Below, one piece after another: positions 1 to 6,732 of a stretch of DNA of 46,596 bases. The position numbers and the translations under genes were made by a program. Source of the DNA: Oscillospiraceae bacterium. GTDB lineage: Bacteria > Bacillota > Clostridia > Oscillospirales > Ruminococcaceae. How positions within the stretch are numbered: position 1 is the stretch's first letter; every line of letters begins with the position of its first letter. Below the pieces are notes generated by a model, which saw only the letters and a list, made by a program, of their open reading frames with translations, was not told where the DNA came from and did not search any database. Location of the stretch: assembly GCA_017465665.1 (NCBI GenBank), contig JAFTVU010000031.1:1-46596 (forward strand). The letters run 5' to 3'.

Positions 1-12
1 AAGGCGGTAAAA

Positions 13-99
13 ATGATTAAGGATATTATAAAAGGTTTCGGGCGCGGTCTTGGTTACGGTCTGAGCCGTATCGTATTGCGTATATTTACAAGGCGGTGA
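13..99 (+). CDS. Tiny basic glycine-rich peptide (28 aa), unknown
   Basis: I do not recognise this gene. The reading frame encodes 28 residues with an alternating Gly/hydrophobic centre (FGRGLGYGLSRIV) and a strongly basic end (FTRR), so it could form an amphipathic, membrane-associating helix. A Shine-Dalgarno-like AAGGCGG sits at bases 1-7, five bases before the ATG. The same AAGGCGG word precedes the next small ORF and lies inside the end of this one, which suggests the two are translated as a pair. Possible roles (small membrane peptide, toxin-like peptide, or the edge of a small-ORF cluster left of the window) cannot be told apart. Its reality rests only on the ribosome binding site and the tight pairing. 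Confidence 0.4.
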   Translation: MIKDIIKGFGRGLGYGLSRIVLRIFTRR

Positions 100-103
100 T
101 ACT

Positions 104-226
104 ATGATGTATTTTAAATGCGTTAGCTGTGGTATGTATAAGGATGACGGAGATCCACGTACAAAGGTCTGTGCAATGTGCTTGTTAATGCTTAACAATG
201 AGCGTGCATTAACTCGCGGTAGGTAG
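104..226 (+). CDS. Small two-CxxC zinc-ribbon-like protein (40 aa), unknown
   Basis: This 40-residue ORF begins with a double ATG and has two CxxC knuckles, CVSC at residues 6-9 and CAMC at 23-26. Their 13-residue separation is right for a single structural zinc site. The ribosome binding site AAGGCGG overlaps the last codons of the preceding 28-aa ORF, and the gap between the ORFs is only 4 bases, so translational coupling is likely. Zinc ribbons of this size occur in phage, plasmid and housekeeping small proteins, and nothing here fixes a function. The stop codon directly abuts the -35 region of the recombinase promoter, so the two small genes belong to a separate upstream transcription unit. 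Confidence 0.5.
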   Translation: MMYFKCVSCGMYKDDGDPRTKVCAMCLLMLNNERALTRGR

Positions 227-255
227 TTGATTTTTGCCATGGGGAATGGTATAAT
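227..255 (+). promoter_or_regulatory. Extended -10 sigma-A promoter of the recombinase gene
   Basis: A -35 box TTGATT (227-232) is followed by a 17-bp spacer and TATAAT (250-255), preceded by TG one base upstream (extended -10). Transcription should start near 262, placing the palindrome at 280-307 in the 5' leader of the mRNA. Confidence 0.7.
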
Positions 256-279
256 ATTATAGAAAGTGTACAATAACTA

Positions 280-307
280 ATTTCGTAAAATAAAAATTTT
301 ACGAAAT
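280..307. repeat. 28-bp dif-like perfect palindrome (11-6-11) in the recombinase leader
   Basis: Two 11-bp arms, ATTTCGTAAAA (280-290) and TTTTACGAAAT (297-307), are perfect inverted repeats around a 6-bp centre, TAAAAA. The pairing can be extended to 12 bp with a 4-nt loop. The 11-6-11, 28-bp geometry is that of Xer recombination (dif) sites, and the next gene is a Xer-type recombinase whose start codon is 15 bp away. It could instead be a leader hairpin or an operator that controls the recombinase gene. No ribosome binding site is hidden in the arms; GAGAGGAGCGG follows immediately. Confidence 0.6.
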
Positions 308-321
308 AGAGAGGAGCGGAA

Positions 322-1365
322 ATGCCTAAAAAACCTAATTACGATAATGCGCCGCCTTTATTGAGAGATTTTATCGTATATTTGCAGCTGGTAAAGAATC
401 GTTCAGAACTGACTGTATTGAATTATTATACCGATCTTAGAACGTTCCTGCGTTATTATAAGATCAAATTAGGAAGAGCTTCGGATGATCCTGACGAGTT
501 CACAAAAATAGATATCAGTGATATTACCGAAGCTGAGCTGAAAGCTGTTGATCTCATGCTGGTACAGGAATTCCTTATATTTACTAAGACTGAAAAAGCA
601 AATGATCATAAAGCGAGGTATCGTAAGGCTGTTGCTTTGAGACAGTTTTTTAAGTTCCTTACAAATAATAAAGGCCTTTTTGATGTCAATCCGATGACTA
701 ATCTGGAATTACCGTCGCCAAAGCCTGCATTGCCAAAGTATCTTACGCTGGAGCAATCTCTGGAAATGCTTACGCATATAGATACTCCTGATCAGAAGCG
801 CGATTATTGTATCGTGGTGTTTTTCCTAAACTGTGGCATGCGATTAAGTGAATTGGTAGGAATTAATATCAGTGATATCAGATTCACTCATGATATTGAC
901 GGTAATGTGATCTATTCGTTAAAAGTACTCGGTAAAGGCAGCAAAGAACGTATCGTATATCTTAACAACGCTTGTGTAAACGCTTACATGGATTACATAG
1001 ATCCAAGCGAAACAGATGAGGAAAAGCGCCGTCAGAAAGGACTCAGGTGTATGACAGCAAAAACAGATGCTTTATTTCTGAGCCGTCGAGGAACAAGAAT
1101 ATCGAACAGGCGTGTGCAGCAGATCGTTGAAGACTGCTTCAAAAGCTGTGGCCTTGATAATATGGGATTATCAGTTCATAAGCTTCGTCATACTGCCGCA
1201 ACTCTTATGTATCAGAATGGCGTTGACGTGCGAGTTCTGAAAGACGTATTAGGTCATGAGAATTTAAATACCACACAGATTTATACTCATGTTTCCAATG
1301 CTCAGATGCAGGATGCAATGCGTAATAATCCTCTCAGCAATGTCACAAATAATAAAAAAGAATAA
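322..1365 (+). CDS. Xer-type tyrosine recombinase
   Basis: This is a site-specific DNA recombinase of the lambda-integrase/Xer family (347 aa), expected to cut and rejoin DNA through a 3'-phosphotyrosine. The N-terminal SAM-like core-binding domain spans about residues 10-120. The catalytic domain shows the full set: Arg174 (CGMRLSEL), Lys205 (GKGSKER), His286-x-x-Arg289 (HKLRH), His312 (GHENLNTTQ) and nucleophile Tyr321 (QIYTHV). It is longer than E. coli XerC/XerD (about 298 aa), with extra segments near residues 50-75 and 225-245. It has no AP2-type arm-binding domain as seen in many conjugative-element integrases, so a resident chromosome-dimer or cell-cycle role fits best. The start follows GAGAGGAG with good spacing. 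It has its own promoter and convergent terminator. An integrase of an element left of the window is the alternative. Confidence 0.88.
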   Translation: MPKKPNYDNAPPLLRDFIVYLQLVKNRSELTVLNYYTDLRTFLRYYKIKLGRASDDPDEFTKIDISDITEAELKAVDLMLVQEFLIFTKTEKANDHKARYRKAVALRQFFKFLTNNKGLFDVNPMTNLELPSPKPALPKYLTLEQSLEMLTHIDTPDQKRDYCIVVFFLNCGMRLSELVGINISDIRFTHDIDGNVIYSLKVLGKGSKERIVYLNNACVNAYMDYIDPSETDEEKRRQKGLRCMTAKTDALFLSRRGTRISNRRVQQIVEDCFKSCGLDNMGLSVHKLRHTAATLMYQNGVDVRVLKDVLGHENLNTTQIYTHVSNAQMQDAMRNNPLSNVTNNKKE

Positions 1366-1368
1366 ATC

Positions 1369-1412
1369 ATAACGGTATCGCAGATAATCTACGATACCGT
1401 TATTGTTATATT
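1369..1412. terminator. Bidirectional terminator between recombinase and cotJC
   Basis: AACGGTATCG (1371-1380) pairs perfectly with CGATACCGTT (1392-1401), and flanking AT bases extend the stem. It sits between convergent genes and ends in ATTGTTAT, so it can serve both strands. Confidence 0.75.
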
Positions 1413-1434
1413 ACAGGTCTTCCCTGTTTGATCA

Positions 1435-1995
1435 TCAGCATCTGATCTTTTTCTGGTAGCAATCAAGCAGCTCGCCGAAGCGCTGGAAGTGTACTATCTC
1501 ACGCTCGCGGAGAAATTTCATTACCTCGTTTACGTCAGGGTCATCTGAAAGGCGAAGAATGTTATCATAGGTAGCGCGAGCTTTCTGCTCAGCTGCGAGA
1601 TTTTCCATCAGATCGGCAATGGGATCGGCTTTTGATTGGATATACGCAGCAGTAAAAGGTACTCCCGAAGCATTTGCAGGATAAACAGCGTTAGCGTGAT
1701 CTACATAATAATCAGCCTTACCATATCGGTCAAAGCTCTTTGCGCCCTCGCCGTCAGTCAGCTGTCCTACTACGCTGCCGATTATTTCAAGATGCGCCAG
1801 CTCCTCGGTGCCGATATCTGTAAGTAGCGCCTTGCCCATGTTGTCGGGCATTGTAAAGCGCTGGGAGAGATATCGGAGCGATGCTGCAAGCTCACCGTCG
1901 GGGCCGCCGTACTGGCTAAGAATGATACCTGCAAGCTTTGGATTCTTGTTCCTGATATTCACAGGGATCTGCGTTCTCTTTTCAAATATAAACAT
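1435..1995 (-). CDS. cotJC: Spore coat protein CotJC, manganese-catalase family
   Basis: CotJC is a ferritin-like di-metal protein of the manganese catalase family found in the coat of endospores. The 186-aa length is close to that of Bacillus CotJC. The N-terminus (MFIFEKRTQIPV) and the metal-ligand helices are recognisable: an EELAHLE segment near residues 65-71, AAEQKARATY around 135-144, and EIVHFQRFGELL near 165-177, which supply Glu/His ligands. It is the last gene of a minus-strand cotJA-cotJB-cotJC operon, 15 bp after cotJB, with its own GGAGG ribosome binding site. In Bacillus the operon is made in the mother cell under sigma-E. No promoter is visible inside the operon. Confidence 0.93.
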   Translation of the reverse strand: MFIFEKRTQIPVNIRNKNPKLAGIILSQYGGPDGELAASLRYLSQRFTMPDNMGKALLTDIGTEELAHLEIIGSVVGQLTDGEGAKSFDRYGKADYYVDHANAVYPANASGVPFTAAYIQSKADPIADLMENLAAEQKARATYDNILRLSDDPDVNEVMKFLREREIVHFQRFGELLDCYQKKIRC

Positions 1996-2010
1996 ACTAC
2001 ACCTCCGTTG

Positions 2011-2322
2011 TTACAGACTCTTTGGAGGCCATACGCCATCCGTCCAGTCCCAGCAATCGTCATCCATACCCGCACTGCAAGCTGTCAGAGGCCAGAAGCA
2101 ATCTTCAAATGCGGCTTTACAAGCCTTGTATTGCTTGCAGGCTTCGCGATACATTTCGATAGCCCGCTTATCATCAGGATGAGTATCCAGATACAGCTTT
2201 AGATCCTGAGCAAAGAAATCTGCTTCCATTATTGCTTTCATAAGCTCTGTGCTGTTTGCAGAGCTCGGTGTGTTGACTTTCTGGTGAGCCTGTTGGCGGC
2301 GATAATTAGTGTTATTTACCAT
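2011..2322 (-). CDS. cotJB: Spore coat protein CotJB
   Basis: CotJB is a small coat-assembly protein made with CotJA and CotJC. Family marks are the LMKAIMEADFFAQDLKLYLDTHP helix region and the Trp-rich tail WDWTDGVWPP, close to the usual WDWVNGPWPWE ending. I choose the start at 2322 (103 aa) because GAAAGGGG lies 8 bases upstream. An in-frame ATG 24 bases earlier (2346) lacks such a site and would put the ribosome binding site inside the gene. At this start the coding region overlaps the end of cotJA by 11 bases, the usual translational coupling in this operon. The extra cysteines (CKQYKACKAAFEDC, CSAG, DDCWD) could form disulfide links in the coat, which is an inference. Confidence 0.9.
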   Translation of the reverse strand: MVNNTNYRRQQAHQKVNTPSSANSTELMKAIMEADFFAQDLKLYLDTHPDDKRAIEMYREACKQYKACKAAFEDCFWPLTACSAGMDDDCWDWTDGVWPPKSL

Positions 2323-2485
2323 TGTACAGACCCCTTTCATATTCATCTATAGTTATATTCAGTTCAGGAAAGATAGTGCCTGCTTTAAGAGCATTGTTGG
2401 GTGAATATACCTTATCCATCTTCTGGACAGGAACATACGCATAGCCCTCTCTCATTACAGGATGCATTTTGGATTCGTATTCCAT
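2312..2485 (-). CDS. cotJA: Spore coat-associated protein CotJA (57 aa)
   Basis: This is the first gene of the cotJ operon, only 57 residues long. The family signature is clear: AYVPVQ at residues 16-21, then Y-S-P, then ALKAGTIFPEL at 32-42. Bacillus CotJA is about 80 aa, so this is a short version that lacks much of the tail. The start follows AAGGAG with a 6-base spacing. The stop codon lies 11 bases inside cotJB in another frame. In Bacillus CotJA is needed for CotJC to assemble into the coat. The upstream region is shared with the divergent yabM-like gene. Confidence 0.88.
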   Translation of the reverse strand: MEYESKMHPVMREGYAYVPVQKMDKVYSPNNALKAGTIFPELNITIDEYERGLYNGK

Positions 2486-2523
2486 CTGTAGCTCCTTTCG
2501 TCTTATGTGAAGTAATGCCTGAG

Positions 2524-2545
2524 GCTCACTTTATTATATGTGAGC
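2524..2545. repeat. GCTCAC...GTGAGC inverted repeat between cotJA and the yabM-like gene
   Basis: GCTCAC (2524-2529) and GTGAGC (2540-2545) are perfect inverted arms around an AT-rich 10-bp centre that contains a TATTAT/ATAATA -10-like element. It lies in the 134-bp divergent interval between a coat operon and a flippase gene, so it may be an operator or a hairpin. No defined regulator can be assigned. Confidence 0.4.
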
Positions 2546-2619
2546 GACAGTTTTTGGTTACATTATCATATATACCTTTCACGATTAATAATATTAGAGT
2601 GAAAGGACAGGTACACAAG

Positions 2620-4347
2620 ATGAACAACAAGACATATATACGAAATACCGCTGTTTTGTTTGCGGCAATGGCAGTTACAAAAATCGTTGGAGCAATATTT
2701 AAAATACCATTGGCAAATGTATTGGGCGGCACAGGAATGGGATATTTTTCAGCTGCCTATGGTCTGTATTCGCCAGTTTTTGCTGTAACTGCTGCAGGCA
2801 TACCGACAGTATTAATGAGAAGGACAGCACAGAATATCGCTACAGGACGGTGCAGGAATGCCGAAAAAACAAAGCATACAGCTTTGTTGATCTTTTCCTT
2901 GATAGGAACAGCGGGAATGCTGATAATATGGTTATTATCAGGCTTTTTTGCCGATAATATAGCGTGCTCTCCGCAGAGCCATACCGCGATAATATTCATT
3001 GCTCCTGCTGTACTTTTTTGTTGTATAGCGTCAGTGTACCGTGGGTATTACGAAGGTAATCTGAATGTTATTCCGACAGCGATGGCAAACGTTACTGAAG
3101 CAGTATCAAGAGCTGTGATCGGGCTTGCACTGTCATACGGAATACTGATGTATGCAAAGTACTGCTATAACAACGGCTTGGCATTTCTCGGCACTGAATA
3201 TAATACTTACAACGAAGTATATGAGGCAGCACTACCTATAGCCGCAGCAGGAGCGATATTAGCGGTAACGTTGAGCGAGGTATGTGGATTGATAGCTCTT
3301 CTTATACATGATAAGAGAAGCTGTAAAAAAACGTCTGATCTCGGCTCTGACAACACTGTTGACCGCACGCGTGATATAATTTCATCGCTCATGCGCGATA
3401 TATTGCCAATAGCAGTATTTGCGCTGGTAATGAACTGTTTTTCCTTTATCGATCTGATCACTGTTACAAGAACTCTGGAGCTCTCTCTTGCAGAAGACCA
3501 GGCGTTTTATGACAGAGCTTTCAGAGATGTGTTTGCATCGGGGATAAGCAGAGATGAATTTGCTAATTTTGCTTACGGAAGCTATACAGGTATAGCTATG
3601 TCGCTGTTCATGATAATACCATCATTTGCAGGTATGACAGAAAAGACATCTATACCGGAGATAGCATCTGCGTGGGAAAAAAAGAACTCACAACTGATAT
3701 CGGAAAGGATAAACACGCTTTTTAAGGCAGCTGCACTGATAGGCTGTCCTGCCTGCTTCGGAGCAGCGGTATTGGCAGAGCCCATATTATCGATGCTGTA
3801 TGCTGACAGAGCCGCTGAGATCTCGGTGTGCTCAGAAAGCTTTATGATATTGTGTGCAGGTGGTCTGTTCATGGTATTTGCATCTGCATTATCAGGAATA
3901 TTTCAGGCGATCGGCAGGGCTGATATACCTTTATGGCTGATGGGCGGCGCAGTAGTTATTAAAGCCGTACTTAATCCGTTGCTGATATCGATCCCGCAGC
4001 TTAATATCTCAGGTGCAGCGCTTGCTACAGTTGCAGGTTACATATTTGCAAGTGCTGCAGGTATGGTATTGCTGAAAAAAAATAAAATTCATATCAGCTT
4101 GCTGCGCTCGACGTTTCATATAGTTATATGTGGAACCGCTTGTGCTTTTGCAGCGGGAATGGTTTATAGCATACTGTCAGGTCGGTTGATACAGCCGTTT
4201 GTTACAGTTGTTTCGGTATTTACAGGCGGTTTAGTTTATGTAATATTACTAATAACGATGGGCGTTTTTCGTACAAGTCCAATAATTAAATCAGAAAACC
4301 AAAAAAAATACCGAAAAGGGCTTGAAAAATCTGCAAAAATAGGGTAA
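2620..4347 (+). CDS. YabM/SpoVB-like polysaccharide flippase (MOP superfamily)
   Basis: This is a polytopic membrane protein (575 aa) of the MOP exporter superfamily, in the branch with SpoVB, YabM and MurJ, which moves lipid-linked sugars (peptidoglycan or polysaccharide precursors) across the membrane. The N-terminal segment (NTAVLFAAMAVTKIVGAIFKIPLANVLGGTGMGYFSAAYG) is typical of SpoVB-like proteins, and I can see about 14 hydrophobic segments. I place the start at 2620 because GAAAGGA precedes it and the N-terminus then aligns with the family; an open frame continues upstream to 2401 but has no family character. The next genes are mazG, hup, rqcP and yabP, matching the Bacillus yabM-yabN-yabO order. 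A role in spore cortex precursor transport is therefore likely but inferred. Confidence 0.85.
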   Translation: MNNKTYIRNTAVLFAAMAVTKIVGAIFKIPLANVLGGTGMGYFSAAYGLYSPVFAVTAAGIPTVLMRRTAQNIATGRCRNAEKTKHTALLIFSLIGTAGMLIIWLLSGFFADNIACSPQSHTAIIFIAPAVLFCCIASVYRGYYEGNLNVIPTAMANVTEAVSRAVIGLALSYGILMYAKYCYNNGLAFLGTEYNTYNEVYEAALPIAAAGAILAVTLSEVCGLIALLIHDKRSCKKTSDLGSDNTVDRTRDIISSLMRDILPIAVFALVMNCFSFIDLITVTRTLELSLAEDQAFYDRAFRDVFASGISRDEFANFAYGSYTGIAMSLFMIIPSFAGMTEKTSIPEIASAWEKKNSQLISERINTLFKAAALIGCPACFGAAVLAEPILSMLYADRAAEISVCSESFMILCAGGLFMVFASALSGIFQAIGRADIPLWLMGGAVVIKAVLNPLLISIPQLNISGAALATVAGYIFASAAGMVLLKKNKIHISLLRSTFHIVICGTACAFAAGMVYSILSGRLIQPFVTVVSVFTGGLVYVILLITMGVFRTSPIIKSENQKKYRKGLEKSAKIG

Positions 4348-4355
4348 GATATTAA

Positions 4356-4388
4356 AGCGAGCCGTATTACAAAGCGGCTCGTTGTATT
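4356..4388 (+). terminator. Possible terminator after the flippase gene
   Basis: CGAGCCG (4358-4364) pairs with CGGCTCG (4375-4381), followed by a weak T-rich tract (TTGTATT). It lies 10 bp after the flippase stop. The poor T tail suggests partial read-through into mazG. Confidence 0.5.
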
Positions 4389-4418
4389 GCGTGATATCAT
4401 TCTCAGGAGTTCAGAAAG

Positions 4419-5198
4419 ATGTTTGAGTTTAAAGAAAAATATAATATTGATGATCTTCTGGAAATTATGGCGCTGCTGCGTTCCGAGAACGGCTGTCCTT
4501 GGGATAAAGTGCAGACGCATGAAAGTATCCGCACAGATCTTATCGAAGAGGCTTATGAGGTATGTGAGGGCATTGATAACAACAGCCCCGAAATGCTTCG
4601 CGAAGAGCTTGGCGATCTGTTGCTGCAGATAGTCTTTCACTCGCAGATCGAGCGCGAGAGCGGTAATTTTACTTTTGAGGATGTATGTAATGATATATGC
4701 CAGAAGTTGGTTTACCGTCACCCACACGTTTTCGGAGAGGTCAAGGTCAACGGAAGCGACGATGTGCTCAGAAACTGGGATCAGCTGAAAAAGGAATCCA
4801 AGCATCAGGAAACCTATACAGATACTTTGGAAAGTGTTCCTAAGAACTTCCCTGCCCTGCTGAGAGCGGAGAAGATATGTAAGAGAACTTCCAGAGCAGG
4901 ACTTGCTGTGAATGATGCTGAGATCTGTCTTGATGAGCTAAATGAACTTGTTAAGCAGCTTGATATCACTGAAAACGAGGAAAGTAATTCGCAAAATAAC
5001 CATATTATGGGAAAAATTTTGTTAACAATTTGCAATTTAAACAGAATTTTGAAAATAGATGGTGAAAAAGCCTTGACATATTCTACAAATCAGTTTATAA
5101 TGATGTTTAGGGCGCTTGAACAACAGGCTCTCTCTGATGGAAAGTCACTTGAAGATCTTTCCGATGAGGATTTCCGTTCCCTCTTGAAACGGATATGA
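4419..5198 (+). CDS. mazG: Nucleoside triphosphate pyrophosphohydrolase MazG
   Basis: MazG hydrolyses (d)NTPs to monophosphates and pyrophosphate, cleaning the nucleotide pool. The 259-aa length matches E. coli MazG with its two half-domains. The N-terminal domain starts LRSENGCPWDKVQTH and carries the all-alpha NTP-PPase metal motif EEAYE (about residues 47-51) followed by EELGD (65-69). A second domain begins near KNFPALLRAEKICKRTSRAG. It stands where Bacillus has yabN, although the Bacillus protein carries an extra methyltransferase domain that is absent here. The start follows AGGAG by 11 bases. The 3' part of the gene also carries a near-consensus promoter for hup. Confidence 0.92.
   Translation: MFEFKEKYNIDDLLEIMALLRSENGCPWDKVQTHESIRTDLIEEAYEVCEGIDNNSPEMLREELGDLLLQIVFHSQIERESGNFTFEDVCNDICQKLVYRHPHVFGEVKVNGSDDVLRNWDQLKKESKHQETYTDTLESVPKNFPALLRAEKICKRTSRAGLAVNDAEICLDELNELVKQLDITENEESNSQNNHIMGKILLTICNLNRILKIDGEKALTYSTNQFIMMFRALEQQALSDGKSLEDLSDEDFRSLLKRI
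5073..5101 (+). promoter_or_regulatory. Consensus sigma-A promoter inside mazG, driving hup
   Basis: TTGACA (5073-5078), a 17-bp spacer and TATAAT (5096-5101) match the vegetative consensus perfectly, although they lie inside mazG codons. The nearest start downstream is hup at 5254, giving a leader of about 145 nt. Confidence 0.75.
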
Positions 5199-5253
5199 TT
5201 TAGTTTTCAGCGGTCTTTGACCGTTAGATAGATATTTTTGGAGGTTTAAAATT

Positions 5254-5529
5254 ATGACAAAGGCAGAATTAGTTACAATGGTAGCATCCAAGTCTGGTCT
5301 TTCCAAGAAGGACACTGAGAAGGCAATTGCAGGTATGATCGATACTATCACAGAGACACTTGCTAAGGGTGAGTCCATCCAGCTCGTTGGCTTTGGTACA
5401 TTTGAGGTTCGTGAGCGTGCAGCTAGAACAGGTATCAATCCCCGCACAAAGGAGAAGATCGAGATCGCTGCTACTAAGGTTCCCGCATTCAAGGCTGGCA
5501 GAGCTCTCAAGGATGCTGTTGGCGAGTAA
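5254..5529 (+). CDS. hup: HU family DNA-binding protein
   Basis: HU is the small dimeric histone-like protein that bends and compacts DNA. The 91-aa length is standard. The dimerisation helices (MTKAELVTMVASKSGLSKKDTEKAIAGMI region), the GFGTFEVRERAARTGINPRTKEKIEI segment with the beta-arm Asn-Pro tip (INPRT) and the closing AFKAGRALKDAV helix are all recognisable. It has a strong TGGAGG ribosome binding site, its own promoter inside mazG, and a terminator directly after it, so it can be transcribed alone at high level. hup between mazG and the yabO homologue is a recurrent order in Clostridia, while Bacillus lacks it there. Confidence 0.95.
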   Translation: MTKAELVTMVASKSGLSKKDTEKAIAGMIDTITETLAKGESIQLVGFGTFEVRERAARTGINPRTKEKIEIAATKVPAFKAGRALKDAVGE

Positions 5530-5551
5530 TTCGTACTGATTTAGCATTAAT

Positions 5552-5583
5552 AGCGGCAGGCATTGTGCCCGCCGCTTTTGATT
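5552..5583 (+). terminator. Rho-independent terminator of hup
   Basis: AGCGGCAGG (5552-5560) pairs, with one mismatch, with CCCGCCGCT (5568-5576), followed by TTTTGATTTT. Confidence 0.75.
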
Positions 5584-5596
5584 TTAGGAGGTTAAT

Positions 5597-5836
5597 ATGA
5601 GATTGGATAAATATCTTAAGGTCTCCCGTCTGATAAAGAGAAGAACGGTTGCAAATGAAGCCTGTGACGCGGAAAAGGTCACTGTAAACGGAAAGGTAGC
5701 ACGTGCTTCCTATGATGTGAAGCTTGGAGATATCATTGAGATAAATATAGGCGCAAAACCGCTTAAAGTCCGCGTACTTGAAGTCAAGGAATATACTAAA
5801 AAAGAGGATGCTGCTGCTTTGTATGAGGTAGTCTGA
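5597..5836 (+). CDS. rqcP: S4-domain RNA-binding protein RqcP (YabO/Hsp15 type)
   Basis: This 79-aa protein consists almost entirely of one S4 RNA-binding domain (MRLDKYLKVSRLIKRRTVANEACD, then VTVNGKVARASYDVKLGDIIEI). In Bacillus the equivalent YabO, now RqcP, binds stalled 50S subunits and works with RqcH to add alanine tails to incomplete proteins. Length and gene position (after mazG/hup, before yabP) agree with RqcP rather than with Hsp15 of proteobacteria, which has a longer tail. The ribosome binding site AGGAGG lies 7 bases before the ATG. Confidence 0.88.
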   Translation: MRLDKYLKVSRLIKRRTVANEACDAEKVTVNGKVARASYDVKLGDIIEINIGAKPLKVRVLEVKEYTKKEDAAALYEVV

Positions 5837-5905
5837 AATACAGTAATAACTGCCCTTTTCTGTGAATATTATGTACAAACATAATTTGACAGGAGGGCAT
5901 TTTTT

Positions 5906-6178
5906 ATGAATAAGCCGATCAGTACACTGCCACAGAATATTATTCTTGAGGAACGAAAGAAGCTGCGTATCACGGGAGTAAAGGATATTGACAGTTTTTC
6001 CGAAACCAAGGTCGTGCTCAATACTTCGCTTGGCGAGCTTGTTATCAAGGGCGGGGATCTGCATATCATTATGCTTGAGACTGAAACAGGCGATTTTTCA
6101 TTGACCGGCACTGTAAGCTCTCTGATATACAGCGGCTTTGCTACCAATGCTAATATTTTCCGCAGATTGTTCAGGTGA
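5906..6178 (+). CDS. yabP: Sporulation protein YabP
   Basis: YabP is a 90-100 aa mother-cell sporulation protein that in Bacillus is produced under sigma-E and is needed for cortex formation together with YabQ. The family pattern is visible: HN/Q-I-I-x-E-R-K-x-L-x-I-T-G-V at residues 12-25 and a beta-rich centre (TSLGELVIKGGDLHIIMLETETGDFSLTG) ending in an ILY-SG type motif. The stop codon overlaps the yabQ start (ATGA-type, 4 bases). AGGAGGGC is the ribosome binding site. I looked for a sigma-E promoter in the 69-bp upstream gap and found no convincing one. Confidence 0.92.
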   Translation: MNKPISTLPQNIILEERKKLRITGVKDIDSFSETKVVLNTSLGELVIKGGDLHIIMLETETGDFSLTGTVSSLIYSGFATNANIFRRLFR

Positions 6179-6732
6179 GCGATATGGAATTTGGTATCTT
6201 TGATTGTTTTATGATAGCTTTCGTATGCGGTTTGGCCTTTGGTCTTGTATATGAACTGCTCAGGTCTGTGCGCAGGCTGTTTGACCATAGGATAATTATA
6301 TTCATATGCGACGTCAGCTTTTTTATCGCCGCAGGATTTTTTGTTTTTCAGCTTTCAATGTATCTTGGGAATTATATACGCTTGTATACCTTGCTTGGGT
6401 TTGGTGCAGGTCTGTTTGCTTATATACAGACAGTTGGACGGCTTCTTGGCGGTATTATAATCGTTCTTATCCGCGGTTTAAAGGCTGTTTTCGGTAAGGT
6501 GTTCACAGCTATCGGCGGAGTTTTTAAGAAGTCTGTTGGAGTATTTGCACATAATGTATCAGCCGCTTTTGTTCGTTTCAACGATTTTTTAAAAAGAAAG
6601 AAGAAAACTTCTGTTTCCCTATTGCATTTTGACACCAAAAGAGTGTATAATGTAAAAAGAAATATAATACAATCCGGGGAAGATATTGGGGGAAAATATG
6701 TCATTCAAGCTAAGGTCAGGCGAAGTCCATGA
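6175..6732 (+). CDS. yabQ: Spore cortex biosynthesis membrane protein YabQ
   Basis: YabQ is a polytopic membrane protein of the outer forespore membrane needed for cortex synthesis in Bacillus. This 185-aa product has hydrophobic spans at about residues 5-24, 40-62 and 66-100, followed by a basic cytoplasmic tail. The start overlaps the yabP stop by 4 bases and its 3' end overlaps the divIC start by 35 bases in another frame. The tail-coding sequence also contains a vegetative-type promoter and the divIC ribosome binding site, so the last third of the gene carries regulatory signals for the next gene. Confidence 0.88.
   Translation: MSDMEFGIFDCFMIAFVCGLAFGLVYELLRSVRRLFDHRIIIFICDVSFFIAAGFFVFQLSMYLGNYIRLYTLLGFGAGLFAYIQTVGRLLGGIIIVLIRGLKAVFGKVFTAIGGVFKKSVGVFAHNVSAAFVRFNDFLKRKKKTSVSLLHFDTKRVYNVKRNIIQSGEDIGGKYVIQAKVRRSP
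6622..6651 (+). promoter_or_regulatory. Sigma-A promoter inside yabQ, driving divIC
   Basis: TTGCAT (6622-6627) and a perfect TATAAT (6646-6651) are 18 bp apart, within yabQ codons and 46 bp before the divIC start. A vegetative promoter here would free divIC from sporulation control. An upstream TTGACA at 6629-6634 is too close (11 bp) to be the -35. Confidence 0.6.

Noticed and set aside
2401-2619. N-terminal extension of the yabM-like protein
   Set aside because: It lies over cotJA on the other strand, has no ribosome binding site, and the family alignment starts at 2620.
5837-5905. Sigma-E promoter before yabP
   Set aside because: CATAATTT at 5880 has an ATA partner only 11 bp upstream, too close for the known spacing.
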